Shown piece by piece: positions 54,878 to 64,000 of a stretch of 64,000 bases of DNA. This DNA is from Acanthococcus lagerstroemiae (Eukaryota > Arthropoda > Insecta > Hemiptera > Eriococcidae). Under the pieces are notes generated by a model that did no database searches, had not been told where the DNA came from, and saw only the letters and a program-made list of their open reading frames with translations. Location: contig CM063113.1 of the NCBI GenBank assembly GCA_031841125.1, positions 40,888,197 to 40,952,196 of the forward strand, written 5' to 3'. The translations under genes and the position numbers were made by a program. Position 1 is the first letter of the stretch. Every line of letters begins with the position of its first letter.

Positions 54878-56290
54878 TGTATATTTATGTATACATACAG
54901 GGTTAGTCAGTTTTCCTTCCGCCATAGGAAAACTCCGTCAGGCTGAACGAAGTATGACTGAATGTGTTAAATCACCTTCTTTGATCCCCCACCCCTTTCG
55001 TTTTGCTTTATTGTTATCCACGTTATACAAAGTTATTGGTACACCCTTTTTTTCTTTTCTCTTTTTTTTAACTTCTCCAACGCTTTTATTTTTTATTTGA
55101 TTTCATAAGTTTTCTCTTTTGATTTAATTTGATTCTTAAGACTTTTTTTTTTTTTTTTTTTTCTAACCTGCTTAGCTACTTTTTTCATAATTTCTAATAA
55201 GATTTCAGGTGGTGTTTTTTTTTTTTTTTTTTTTTTTTTTTGCAGGGATGGTAAACAAAACAGTTTTTTTTTCATTTTGTTATTTCGTTTCGTTATTTTC
55301 AACACATTTTTGGTTTTTCATAAGAGATTTTTCGTTTGGTTTCCCGTTTCGTTCATGTATTTCAGACCGGTGTTCATTTGGTTTATTTATAATGAAACTG
55401 AATCATTTCGTTTTTTTCATGTCATTGGGTACAATACAGATATAAGTCAACGGATTCATGATTTCATGCGTTTCAGAAACTGATGTAATTTTCATTTTCG
55501 GTATCTTTCATTTTTTGTACTTTTCAGTCACGATTCGCGAAAAACAGTAATAAGATTCACAATTCTTAATTCTAATTTCTCATATGATAAAAAGTAAAAA
55601 CGTAAGAAATTCTCTATGTTTCAGTTTAGTTTTTTCGTTACTTTTTCCTTCGCTATATTTTTCATTTTATTTTTTCATTTCATTTCAATATTGTAGACAA
55701 AAATCAATCTTTATTCCGTTTCGTTTGCCATCCCTGTTTTTTGTTCTATTTGTATTTAATTTGATTTCAGAATTTTCTCTTTTTTCATTCAATTCGATTA
55801 CAGAGTACATGATTTTATTTATTCCTAAGTATGTCTGAGTTGAGTCAGTTGGGACTTTCACAATTTTTACCCCCCCCCCTCCCCCCGGAAAACCTCTTCG
55901 GTACGTCCCTGGCGACAGGGCTTGCAGATCGGGATTATCTCCTCTATTATTATGAATCAAACAATACTGAATACCTGGAAGTTTTTTAAAAAAGACATTT
56001 GCATAATTTGCTTCGCTCTCTCTCCCAAAACACAAATCTGGCTCTTCCTCCCCCCCCCACACGCTGAAAAATCAGTCAAGCTACGGGCCTGCTATGAAAT
56101 TTGCAAGTCTGAAAACAGAAACCGCATCTCCATTTATAACCTACAAAGTAAATCAAATAAATTGATACACATTTTGTCTCCTCTTTCATATTTTTTCTTC
56201 TTTTTCAATTATGACAAAGTACTTTTGATATCTCCAATATAAGTATTTTACGAGGGCAAAGATCAATGGAATCATGAGGCTACGGAAATA
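54878..56290. other. Gene-free; T-rich, with an orphan foldback terminus
   Basis: 54918-54960 is an orphan copy of the foldback-1 terminus. Poly(T) runs lie at 55143-55163 and 55215-55241. 55240-55830 is T-rich with repeated TTTCGTT motifs. 55840-55920 carries part of dispersed family 3. No coding pattern was recognised. Confidence 0.45.
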
Positions 56291-56562
56291 CAAATTTATT
56301 ATTTATCGAGTATAAGTACTTATGATAGGCATATCTACAGCGAAATGAAATGCCAAGCTAACAGAAAGCTGGCATCGAAGTTCTGATCTATTCGATATTA
56401 TAAACGTGTAATAAGAACAATTAAGCCGAGTGAATAAGTATATGGAAGCCAATAAGTAACTAGTGAAGACTACTAATAATGAGAGGCAATTACATGAGCT
56501 CGCAGGTAACATATGATGTATTTATGTGGAGGTCACCTCGGTCTGGACTATCGATTGGCCAA
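56291..56562 (-). other. Presumed 3' flank/UTR of the cystatin gene
   Basis: On the minus strand it follows the cystatin stop codon. ATAAATAATAAATTTG near 56295-56310 offers a possible AATAAA poly(A) signal about 260 bp downstream. No transcript evidence. Confidence 0.4.
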
Positions 56563-56967
56563 TCATTCGCATTCGAATGAAGTTACTTTCAGGCTGTTCA
56601 GCCAGGGTTGGTCCCATAAATCCAACTTGCAGGTCTTGCACTCGCCAGCATTACCCTGCGGCGACGACTTGCAGCTATCGGCAGTAGGCACGCATACTTT
56701 CGCCTTTATGAGGTACCTAGTACCGGACACGACTTGCGATTTCGCCTCCGTGATTTCGGGTGCGTTTCTCCGACAAGGTAAGTCGACACCGGCATCCGCA
56801 TCCACTTTATCGAGAGCGACATTCACCTTATTCACAATCTCGGGGTCTTTCGGATCTCGCGAATGGAAACCGCCCACAAGAGGTGGTTGTTCGGCTGGTA
56901 AACATTCGAATAGCGCCGGAATTGAAACGGCGAACACGAAAATTAGAATCAACGACGGCGAATACAT
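56563..56967 (-). CDS. Secreted cystatin (cysteine-protease inhibitor), complete
   Basis: 134 residues, single frame. Residues 1-25 form a signal peptide with a hydrophobic core (LILIFVFAVSIPALF). The mature protein has the three inhibitory elements of family-2 cystatins: the N-terminal Gly (LVGG, 30-33), the first hairpin loop QVVSG (78-82; consensus Q-x-V-x-G) and the second loop PW (121-122), with a C-terminal disulfide region (CKTCKLDLWDQPW, final Cys 133). It would bind papain-like cathepsins in the secretory pathway, gut, haemolymph or saliva. Six cysteines in the mature chain exceed the usual four. Length fits the family. Start: the only ATG before the signal peptide, 134 codons from the TGA. 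No intron is needed. Intact and under apparent constraint among dead repeats. Confidence 0.92.
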   Translation of the reverse strand: MYSPSLILIFVFAVSIPALFECLPAEQPPLVGGFHSRDPKDPEIVNKVNVALDKVDADAGVDLPCRRNAPEITEAKSQVVSGTRYLIKAKVCVPTADSCKSSPQGNAGECKTCKLDLWDQPWLNSLKVTSFECE

Positions 56968-57110
56968 GGTCGAGTGACGCGCGGAAAATATTTAAAAAAA
57001 AAATATACGTATGAATACGATTTGGAAAGCGGACTTCCGGAGATGTTATTGCATGAGTCGAGTACGCGCAAATACAACGATCCTCCAACTATATTGCTAC
57101 CAAACTGAAT
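56968..57110 (-). promoter_or_regulatory. Upstream region of the cystatin gene
   Basis: On the minus strand, ATACGTATATTTTTTTTTTA lies about 30-45 bp before the ATG and could be a TATA-like element or an AT-rich leader. A second AT run, GCAATATAGTTGG, lies near 57090. The assignment rests only on position. Confidence 0.25.
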
Positions 57111-57223
57111 GACCGATCTAGTTCAGCCGGTCTACAACTAGTATGTATACGATAAAATGTGATGTAATGTTTACTAATTAAGAATTTTAATACGTATCCG
57201 AGTAATACGTATTTACTCGTATC

Positions 57224-57538
57224 AGTGTTGCCAGATTTGGTACATTTCAACTTCTCTGGTACAGTGTGTGGTGACTTTAGCAATACTGGTACGTTTTGAC
57301 GCATTTTCATTATCCTTGGTAGGATCTGGTACCTTTTATCAATTTTTGGTTCATTTTGGTACATTTTAATATATTTAGCGGATTTTGGTACATGTTAAAG
57401 ATTTTGATCAGAAAAATTTCCTCTACTAGGTGCAAAAGATCACAAATTTTATTTTGAACATTTCGTTTGAAATTTGGTACAATCTATCTCGGAAAATTTC
57501 CTGTTGGTACATTTTTCAATGTCCCATCTGGCTACACT
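57224..57538. mobile_element. Candidate MITE with AGTGTTGCCAGAT ends
   Basis: The left end AGTGTTGCCAGAT and the right end ATCTGGCTACACT are inverted copies with one mismatch. The 315-bp interior repeats TTTGGTACATTTT-like motifs at least six times. No transposase and no clear target duplication. Confidence 0.5.
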
Positions 57539-58867
57539 ATTCGTTCATTTATCGAGCAATGGCGTGCTCGCACTGCGCGCTAAGTCATTAAGTCATTTGC
57601 GCTGTCACTTGACGTGAATGTGACCGAAGACTGATGAGATCACGACACGATGATGTCAACCGGTGCAGCACGACGCATTCACATTTATCGCCACATCATT
57701 CTAATAAATTGACCTTCGTCCGAATTTCAACTTTTAATTTCTTAGCATAATTATACGCGTGGGCACTTCAACTTTGACATCCGCTCGACAATAATTCTCA
57801 ACCAGTTTCAAATTCCCATCGACACTCGAATTATTCCAGTTCTTAAAATATCATTTCGAAGTACAAAACGCTAAATGATACACTGATGAGCCATCCATCT
57901 ATCAGATGTGAACGAACTTAAGACACTCGTGAAATAAAAGTCCAGCAAAATTTTTAAAAAGTCTACAGTTGTCTTGATATCCACGTTTCAAAAGAAAACA
58001 CCGAACGGGTTAACCACTTAAAAAATGTGAAAAATAGCGAAGGCAGATCCGTTGCCTTTAAACTGAGATAGACAGAGGGTTAAGGTAGGCCCGCAGACAG
58101 GCAGATAAACCTACAGACAGAAAGCAGTCATCCTACTCATCGGAGAAAAGACAGAACCAATTCACAAAATTCGAGGTGTTGAATTTTTTACTATTTTGCT
58201 TTTGTCGGTGTCTGAAATTTCCATCCAGGTTGGCAAAATTCTCCCCGTCCGGCTACAAGGAATCGCTTTGAACGTCCGTAAGTGATCATAATTGACAAAG
58301 AATAAATCAGATCACAAAGGTTAATGATGGACCATCTTTGATGAAGACAGTCCAAAAAGGACTTGAAAACATTAAAAACATACTAAATTATGAGAACAGA
58401 GAAAATGAGCAACTTACACACGACTAGAATTAGCAAAAATGACCTAAAGGGATAAGAAACACACCTAGTCATACTAATTGATGACAGTACTTGAAGATTC
58501 AGATGAACTATAGACTTGTGTTTTTGTGAATGGAATTTCTTGTTCGGAAAATTGATTGCAGTAGTAAGTTCTTCAGTGGAGGGGGGGGGGCGAATCCTGA
58601 TTTAATAACCCAAAATAAATAAATAAAAGTTCCCAGGACTCTAGAATTTTGGGTAATTTTATTGATAAGCCCAGAAAGAAGGAGAAACATGCTTTCGAGG
58701 CTCCAAACTTCCAGTTGATAATAAAAAAATAAAGAAATTTAAAGTAATTAACAATTTTTCATCTTTCTCCTTAGTCTCATCACGCATGCTCCTTATCTTA
58801 TGCACTCCTTCTCTCTCTTTTGTACTTTTCACATCACTGATCTATACCAATGCACGAGCATTTCAAA
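57539..58867. other. No recognised gene
   Basis: Unique-looking DNA, partly A-rich. 58060-58120 has repeated GACAGAC/CAGACAG motifs. 58577-58587 is a G run. No conserved coding pattern was seen on either strand. Confidence 0.4.
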
Positions 58868-59400
58868 TGACTGGACTGACTGACTGACTCAACACTTCAT
58901 TCGCCTGCGAGTACCACACTCCTTGTATCTGTATTCTCTTGCGAGCTTCACGTTCCTTGTACTAGCCTGCGAGCACTACGCTCTGCTAGTGCATCATCTT
59001 GCGGACGAGTCTGCAACTACAGGAGAGCATTTTCATGTTTGCTTCGCGGACTGCACCGACATGAGAATGCCGTCGTCCGCTACGCTCCGCAGAGCACGTT
59101 GCGCTCCATATTTTTTGGTGAGCTCATTTTTTGGACGCTATGTTCGCTGGACGATGGCATTCTCATGTTGGTGAAGTCCGCGAAGCAGACATGAAAATGC
59201 TCTCCTGTAGTTGCAGACTCGTCCGCAAGATGATGCACTAGCAGATGATGCACTAACAGAGCATAGTACTCGCAGGCTGGTACAAGGAACGTGATGCTCG
59301 TAAGGGAATACAGGCAGATACAAGGAGTCCGGTACTCGTAGGCGAATGAAGTATTTAGTCAGTCGGTCCGGTCAGTCGAGTCCATCCAGTCAGGCAGTAG
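58868..59400. repeat. Long GC-rich hairpin (about 210-bp arms, short spacer)
   Basis: 58868-59090 and 59140-59400 are inverted copies. Matching blocks are CTTCATTCGCCTGCGAGTAC, CACGTTCCTTGTAC, CTAGTGCATCATCTTGCGGA, CGAGTCTGCAACTACAGGAG and CATTTTCATGTTTGCTTCGC, each answered by its reverse complement in mirror order. Arms match at roughly nine bases in ten in the centre. The spacer is about 50 bp. TGACTGACTGACT/CAGTCAGTC sequence stands at the outer edges. Transcription from either strand would give a long, nearly perfect double-stranded RNA. Confidence 0.85.
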
Positions 59401-60690
59401 TTTTATTATTATTATTATTATTATTATCATCATCATCATTTGTTACCCTTTTTTCGTCACGCTCCAAAGTAACGTTTTTTCCGTTGTGATATACTCATGG
59501 CTGGAATGTGCCAAAGTAACGACAAGAAAATGTCAAAATGAATTTCTATGGAAATGATTATTTCATTCCTCCTCAAATGTAAGCGTAACGCGTAGAATAT
59601 CACGCGTAAAAGTAACGTTTTTCCGGTTTGTGTGCCAAAGTAAAGACATGAAAATGTCAAAAATCAAGACTCAGAATTTAGGAGCCCAGATGTCAACAGA
59701 AAAACAACCCCCGCCGCATTCGACCTGTAAAATAAAATTAGTGATTTGTAATAAAGACAAATAAATCGACGTACACCGGAGCAGACTTGGGTGGGAGTAA
59801 CAAGAATCAAGTGTCCCCTCTCCTAAGAAATACGAAAGAAAAATTATTTTTGTATTTTTAAGCTGTAGTTGAAGAAAGTAATGATTTTTGTGGCCAAAAT
59901 GTTATACACAAAATATTTCCTCATTTCTGAATTTTATTAATTTAATTATATAATAAATTCTAATCTCATGAAAAATAGGGAAGGCTTATGCCCAAAGGTG
60001 GGCCAATTATAATATTTAAATTATTAATACATAGTAATGTGTTGTACACTCAAGAAATAAAAGCTGTTTATTATTTTTATTATTATTAATCTCATGAAAT
60101 AATAGATCATAACTCAAATATAAAAAAAATTATTTCAGGCTATAAAATTTTATATACCTATTAACTGACAAAAAACATATGATGTAGGTACACAACCAAA
60201 GCACATTAAAAATTCTGATTAAAAAAGCTTTGTTTGCATTTTTTCCCCCTTTAAGTTACAAAAAGATACTTAAATAAATAGCAATAAAATAATAAAAAAA
60301 TTAAAAGTTATGATTTTTGCTCCCAAGAAAAATAGAAGCCATATGCAGCTTAAGTTAAACAGACAGATGAACAAGAGAAATAAGAACAGCAAACAAACAA
60401 CAGACAGACAGACGAACAAACTGACAGATAAGTAGGCAGGCAAGCCAGATGAACAACAATCGCAAACAGTAAAAATAATAGTACGAGTATACTGCTTGTT
60501 CCACGAAATGCGCCCCCTTGGTACTTTTTCCTACGCAAATTTGAATCGACAAACTATAAAAGACGCATCCAATATTTTAAGGTCAAATATAATTGTGACA
60601 AAAAAATTTCTCCTTCCCCAAAAGCGGCCTCGCGGGCCACCAACTTGGAAATGATAAATGAAATCGTACGGTGGAAATCATTGAAATTAG
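59401..60690. other. Gene-free; (ATT)n(ATC)n microsatellite and AT-rich spacer
   Basis: An ATT run at 59402-59426 leads into ATC/CAT at 59427-59440. 59460-59650 has a diverged internal pair (AAAGTAACGTTTTTTCCG / AAAGTAACGTTTTTCCGG and GTGCCAAAGTAA-GAC). AT-rich without motifs after 59900; CAGA/CAAA-rich at 60358-60430. Confidence 0.45.
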
Positions 60691-60699
60691 GGGGTTTGG

Positions 60700-61140
60700 G
60701 TCACTCATTCCGAATAGAATATCAAATTTTCGGTCGGATTCCAATTTAAGCTCCAACATTTGCGAAAGTTGGACAAAACTGACTTGTTCTCTGTGTCAAA
60801 ATAGGGTGTTCTGAGTAGTTGATTTCGAATATCACTTCACATTTTCGATCCGACCCCCAAATTGAGCTTTTTCTCTAGCGGAAGGGCCAAGTTGATTTCG
60901 CTGAAAAAATCGAACAAAGTATCGAAATAGGATTCCTTTGAGAGTCTGATTTTAAAAATTTAATTAGATTTGCGATCCGATTGTGTTTTGGGCGGAAAAT
61001 GCAACGTTTTCGCCCTTCTGAAGGGCCCCATTGACTTTGCCAAAAAAATTGAACCAAATATCGGAATACGAATTTCTTGGGTCGCTGATTTCCAATATTC
61101 AATCAAAATTTTGATCCTGCCTTCATTTGGTCCTCAAATT
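60700..61140 (+). repeat. Satellite of about 140 bp, inverted orientation block
   Basis: Units contain CAAAGTATCGAAATAGGATT (60915) and CAAATATCGGAATACGAATT (61053), 138 bp apart, with TTTTCGATCCGAC-like and AAGGGCC-AGTTGA/CATTGA blocks. They are the reverse complement of the units at 63480-64000. A further single unit lies at about 62490-62600. Confidence 0.7.
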
Positions 61141-63479
61141 TTACCCCTCTTCCCTTTCCTCTTTCTAGAGGTCCTATGAATGTTTCCGAATTAATGGATC
61201 ATTCCTTCCTTTTACTACGTGAGAAGAACTTGGTTCTACTCTTTGAAAGAAAAGTATTCATTTTCTTGAAAAAAGAAAAGAAAAGTATCCCTTTACTTTC
61301 ATGAATAAGAAAACTTTACTTCCATATCTGAAGTATGAGAAATAATTTCTCTTCTTTAAAAATAAATTCATTTAACAAAAAAAAAAATTTTAAAAATAGG
61401 ACAGAATTGTTCATTTTTTTAGCATTACGAAAAGAACTTCATTCTCGCTTCTCTGACAAATGAGTAAAACTGAAAAATGAGAAATTCGTTCTTTTTCTCG
61501 AGGGAGGAGGAAAAATCCCATCCCTTTCCTTAATGAAAATGACTTGATTCTTCTTAGGGAAAGAAAAGATTCTGAAAAACCTCGTTCCCTTTCTTTGAGC
61601 AAACAGAAAAATCTATCGAGACTTACGGATTTCGAACAGTCCATCAGGATTTGGTTTGGAAAGCTCATTAAGACTTAGTTAAAATTTTCTGAAAACCATT
61701 CCACACGAGAACTAGCAAAAATTTTATTTAAACGTAAAATTCCATTGAATTTTTATGACTGAGACGACCTTTGTTCTTATCTTTGAAGAAAGTATGGAGA
61801 AAATTTCCACAGAATTTCCATTGAATATTTTTAAGTCTTACAATCTTAAGTAATTAAAAAAAAAAAAAAAAAACTTTTGAGGTGTCTTAATAAGCATTCA
61901 ACAAAATTTTGAGGGAATCTTTACAAGTCTTCTCGAGTTTTAATAATTCCTAGTTGATTGGAAAGAGTCTCCTCAAGCTTAACGAATCACTGATTAATTA
62001 AGAATCTTACTGTATTCAAACGCTCCAAGATTCTTTCAGCACACATAGTGTCTTAATGAATTTTTCAAAAATTTTCTACGGGATGTACATATAAGTCTTA
62101 GTGTTTTCAAAAATTTTTTACAATTTTTAAAGTTTTAAATGACGAATATCTTACAACCTCAAATTTTAAATTATTTTTTTTAAAGACAAAAAAGGAGTAT
62201 TAATGAATTTTTCAGCGAGTCTCAATGGCATTTTTACAGGTCACAGTTCTGCATGTTGTGTCTTGCAATCTTCGAACTGACAAAGAGTTTCTAGGCGAAA
62301 ACCGAGTCCTAATAAATTTTTCATAAATTTTTTGTGGGTCGTTGATTCAGAATATTGCATCAGATATTTGATACGACTCCAAAATTTGCAAAACTGTATC
62401 AATTGACTGAATGTAAACATTGAGTTTTTTTAGGTCGTAAGCCTCAATAACCCCAAAAATTGCCAGAACTATGCATAATATTTACTTGGTTTGTTTCAAA
62501 AGTTGAGCAAAGTATCAAAATCGGGCTCTTCGGGTGACTAATTCCGAACATCTGATTAGATTTCGATCGAACTCCAACCTGGGTATCAATGTGCTCGAGT
62601 GCCAGCGCTTTAATAATTTGACTGATGAAGGTTAATCTGCTAACAAACATATTACTATACCTTCCCGAATATAACACGCACCATTTTTCACTTATAATAA
62701 ATCGGCAATTCCTACTGCGTGTTATCTGCGAGAGCATTTTTGCAGCTATTGCGGAAAATTTCTTTCTAATACATGTTTTTCAAATCTCTATTGCGTGTTA
62801 CATTCGGGGAAATGCGGTGGTTCGTTACTAGAACTATTTGTCATGACAAGCATATATCAGGTAAGACTAAATGAACACCCCATCAAGTAACACAATGAAC
62901 ACATCAGGGTACCCACTTTTTTAAAAACGATTTTCCCCAACTTCTCCCGGTTAGACCAATTTTTCAAATTTTCCTCGACATTTTCTCAGTTAGTATTGTA
63001 CACAGCTTTGAAAATACTTACTATTTGAGATCAAATTTGATATTTGTTGACTACTACGAGTATGAAAATTGTGTGTAATCCTTAATTCTCATTATTCTAA
63101 AAAAGTTCCCTGATTGCGATTAAAATTATAGCAATTTCCTGACTTTTCCCTAACTTTTCTAGACTGACGAAATAATCTGATCTCCCCCACTTTTTCAGAA
63201 AGGGGCTACCGTAGAATCGACAAACTGCAAAGGACCTGAGACTAAAAAAACTTCTCGTCTCCCAAAAGGGAGGCTCAGGAGGACCACCAACTTTGAAATT
63301 TAAAATGAAAAGTTATTGAGCAAACCATCAAAAATATGGTTTTCTGGGGTCTACTTTTTTAATGGAATGAAAACTTTTCTATTCTCAAAGAATAGAGTTC
63401 TTCTGATAAAGGAATAATTTTTCTTTACATTCCTCCAGGAAAAGAACGAGTTCCTTTTCCATTACTTCGGAAACGTTGA
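61141..63479. other. Degenerate low-complexity region between satellite blocks
   Basis: 61200-61680 is rich in GAAAAGAAA/TTCTTTTC blocks. 61750-62330 has scattered variants of GTCTTAATGAATTTTTCA. 62490-62600 is a lone satellite unit. 62640-62820 has TATTACTATACC and GCGTGTTA-TCGG-type inverted motifs (CACGCACCA / TGCGTGTTA). 63370-63470 resembles 61200-61300. No coding pattern. Confidence 0.4.
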
Positions 63480-64000
63480 CAGGGCCTCTCAAATTTGAAG
63501 ACCAAATTGAGGCCGGATCAAAAATTTCATTGAATTTTCGAAGTCGGTGACTCAAAAAATCCATATTCGGATACTTGGATCAATTTTTTCGGTAAAGTCA
63601 ACAAGGCCTTCTCAGAAAGGAGAAAAGTCAAATTCTCGGCCTAAATTACAGTTGGATCCAATATCTGATAGAATTTTCAAAATAAATCTCTCAAAAAAAT
63701 CCTTATCCGATACTTTGTTTGATGCATTCAGCAAAATCAACTTGGTCCCTCCAAGAGAGAAAAAGTTAAATTTGAGCCCGAATCGAGGTCAGATCGAAAA
63801 TCTGATGTGATATTTGAAATCGGCGAGACAGCGACCCAGAAAACTCTTATTACGGTACTTTGCTCTACTTTTAAAACCAAGTCAATTTTACCCAATGTTT
63901 GCAAATTTCGGGGGTCAAATTGGAGTCCGATTGAAAACCTGATACGATATTCGATATCAGCAACCCTGAAAATCCTTATTTTAGTACGTTGCTCTACTTT
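63480..64000 (-). repeat. Satellite of about 140 bp, tandem block running off the window
   Basis: Units recur near 63560, 63701, 63845 and 63975, each with a variant of AATCCTTATT-CGATACTTTG followed by GTCAA-TTGG/AAGGCC and CAAATTG-AG-CGGAT-GAAAA. Spacing is 130-145 bp. Orientation is opposite to the 60700-61140 block, so the two could pair as an inverted repeat of about 3 kb. Confidence 0.7.

Noticed and set aside
55143..55241. Poly(T) runs as the 3' tail of a minus-strand retroelement
   Set aside because: No LINE, SINE or processed gene body follows at higher coordinates, and no target duplication is visible.
56513..56977. 154-codon plus-strand frame opposite the cystatin gene
   Set aside because: Antisense shadow of the cystatin coding sequence; the minus frame has the signal peptide and all family motifs.
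1..64000. Bacterial features: operons, CRISPR arrays, ribosome binding sites
   Set aside because: The window has introns, LINEs, SINEs and eukaryotic gene signatures; no regularly spaced direct-repeat array with unique spacers exists.

Overview
This window is eukaryotic nuclear DNA, AT-rich and packed with repeats. It most likely comes from an arthropod, probably an insect. The reasons are: non-LTR retrotransposon fragments of RTE-like, R1-like and I/LOA-like type; tRNA-derived SINEs; hAT and Tc1/mariner-type DNA elements with 8-bp or TA target duplications; a small secreted cystatin; a spliced EF-hand exon; and a probable nuclear copy of AT-rich insect-type mitochondrial rRNA. A hemipteran is plausible, but I cannot fix the order from sequence alone. 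There are no bacterial-type operons, CRISPR arrays or intact tRNA/rRNA genes.

Host genes are few. The best are a complete single-exon cystatin on the minus strand (56563-56967) and one perfect 37-codon EF-hand exon of a KChIP/neuronal-calcium-sensor gene on the minus strand (16235-16345), whose other exons are not visible. A THAP-domain exon with a strong splice donor (20957-21185) may be host or transposon.

Layout. 1-1.84 kb: two decayed LINE tails. 2.3-3.57 kb: a hAT-like element with an 8-bp target duplication, then a tRNA-SINE. 5.9-6.2 kb: a mariner-like MITE. 7.69-10.67 kb: a TIR element holding a LINE fragment, itself interrupted by a SINE with a 12-bp target duplication. 10.97-12.83 kb: a long-TIR element carrying a broken gene of unknown function. 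14.8-15.5 kb: LINE scraps. 16.75-19.48 kb: a foldback element built of about 45-bp repeats and invaded by a LINE. 20.0-22.5 kb: a SINE, a dispersed repeat, the THAP exon and a LINE remnant. 23.0-25.05 kb: a long-TIR element invaded by a non-autonomous hAT. 25.1-26.3 kb: a duplicated segment, one copy split by a MITE. 26.7-30.7 kb: a nearly full-length but frameshifted LINE. 31.6-32.2 kb: a SINE-like composite. 32.2-33.9 kb: a 5'-truncated LINE with a long intact reverse-transcriptase frame. 34.7-36.05 kb: a TIR element holding a probable NUMT and a small cysteine-rich gene. 36.5-39.9 kb: a second copy of the 2.3-kb hAT-like element, split by a 2.2-kb insertion with a tetranucleotide satellite. 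41.6-42.1 kb: a microsatellite and tandem repeat. 42.5-43.7 kb: a hAT transposon with broken transposase. 51.8-52.0 kb: a tandem repeat. 52.64-54.88 kb: a second giant foldback of the same 45-bp repeat family. 57.2-57.5 kb: a candidate MITE. 58.87-59.4 kb: a long hairpin. 60.7-64 kb: a satellite of about 140 bp in both orientations.

The genes do not form a pathway. The main story is nested transposition: at least four cases where the order of insertion can be read from target duplications or from comparing two copies within the window. The least explained items are the two giant foldbacks, the cysteine-rich mini-gene element and the long-TIR element with the unknown gene.
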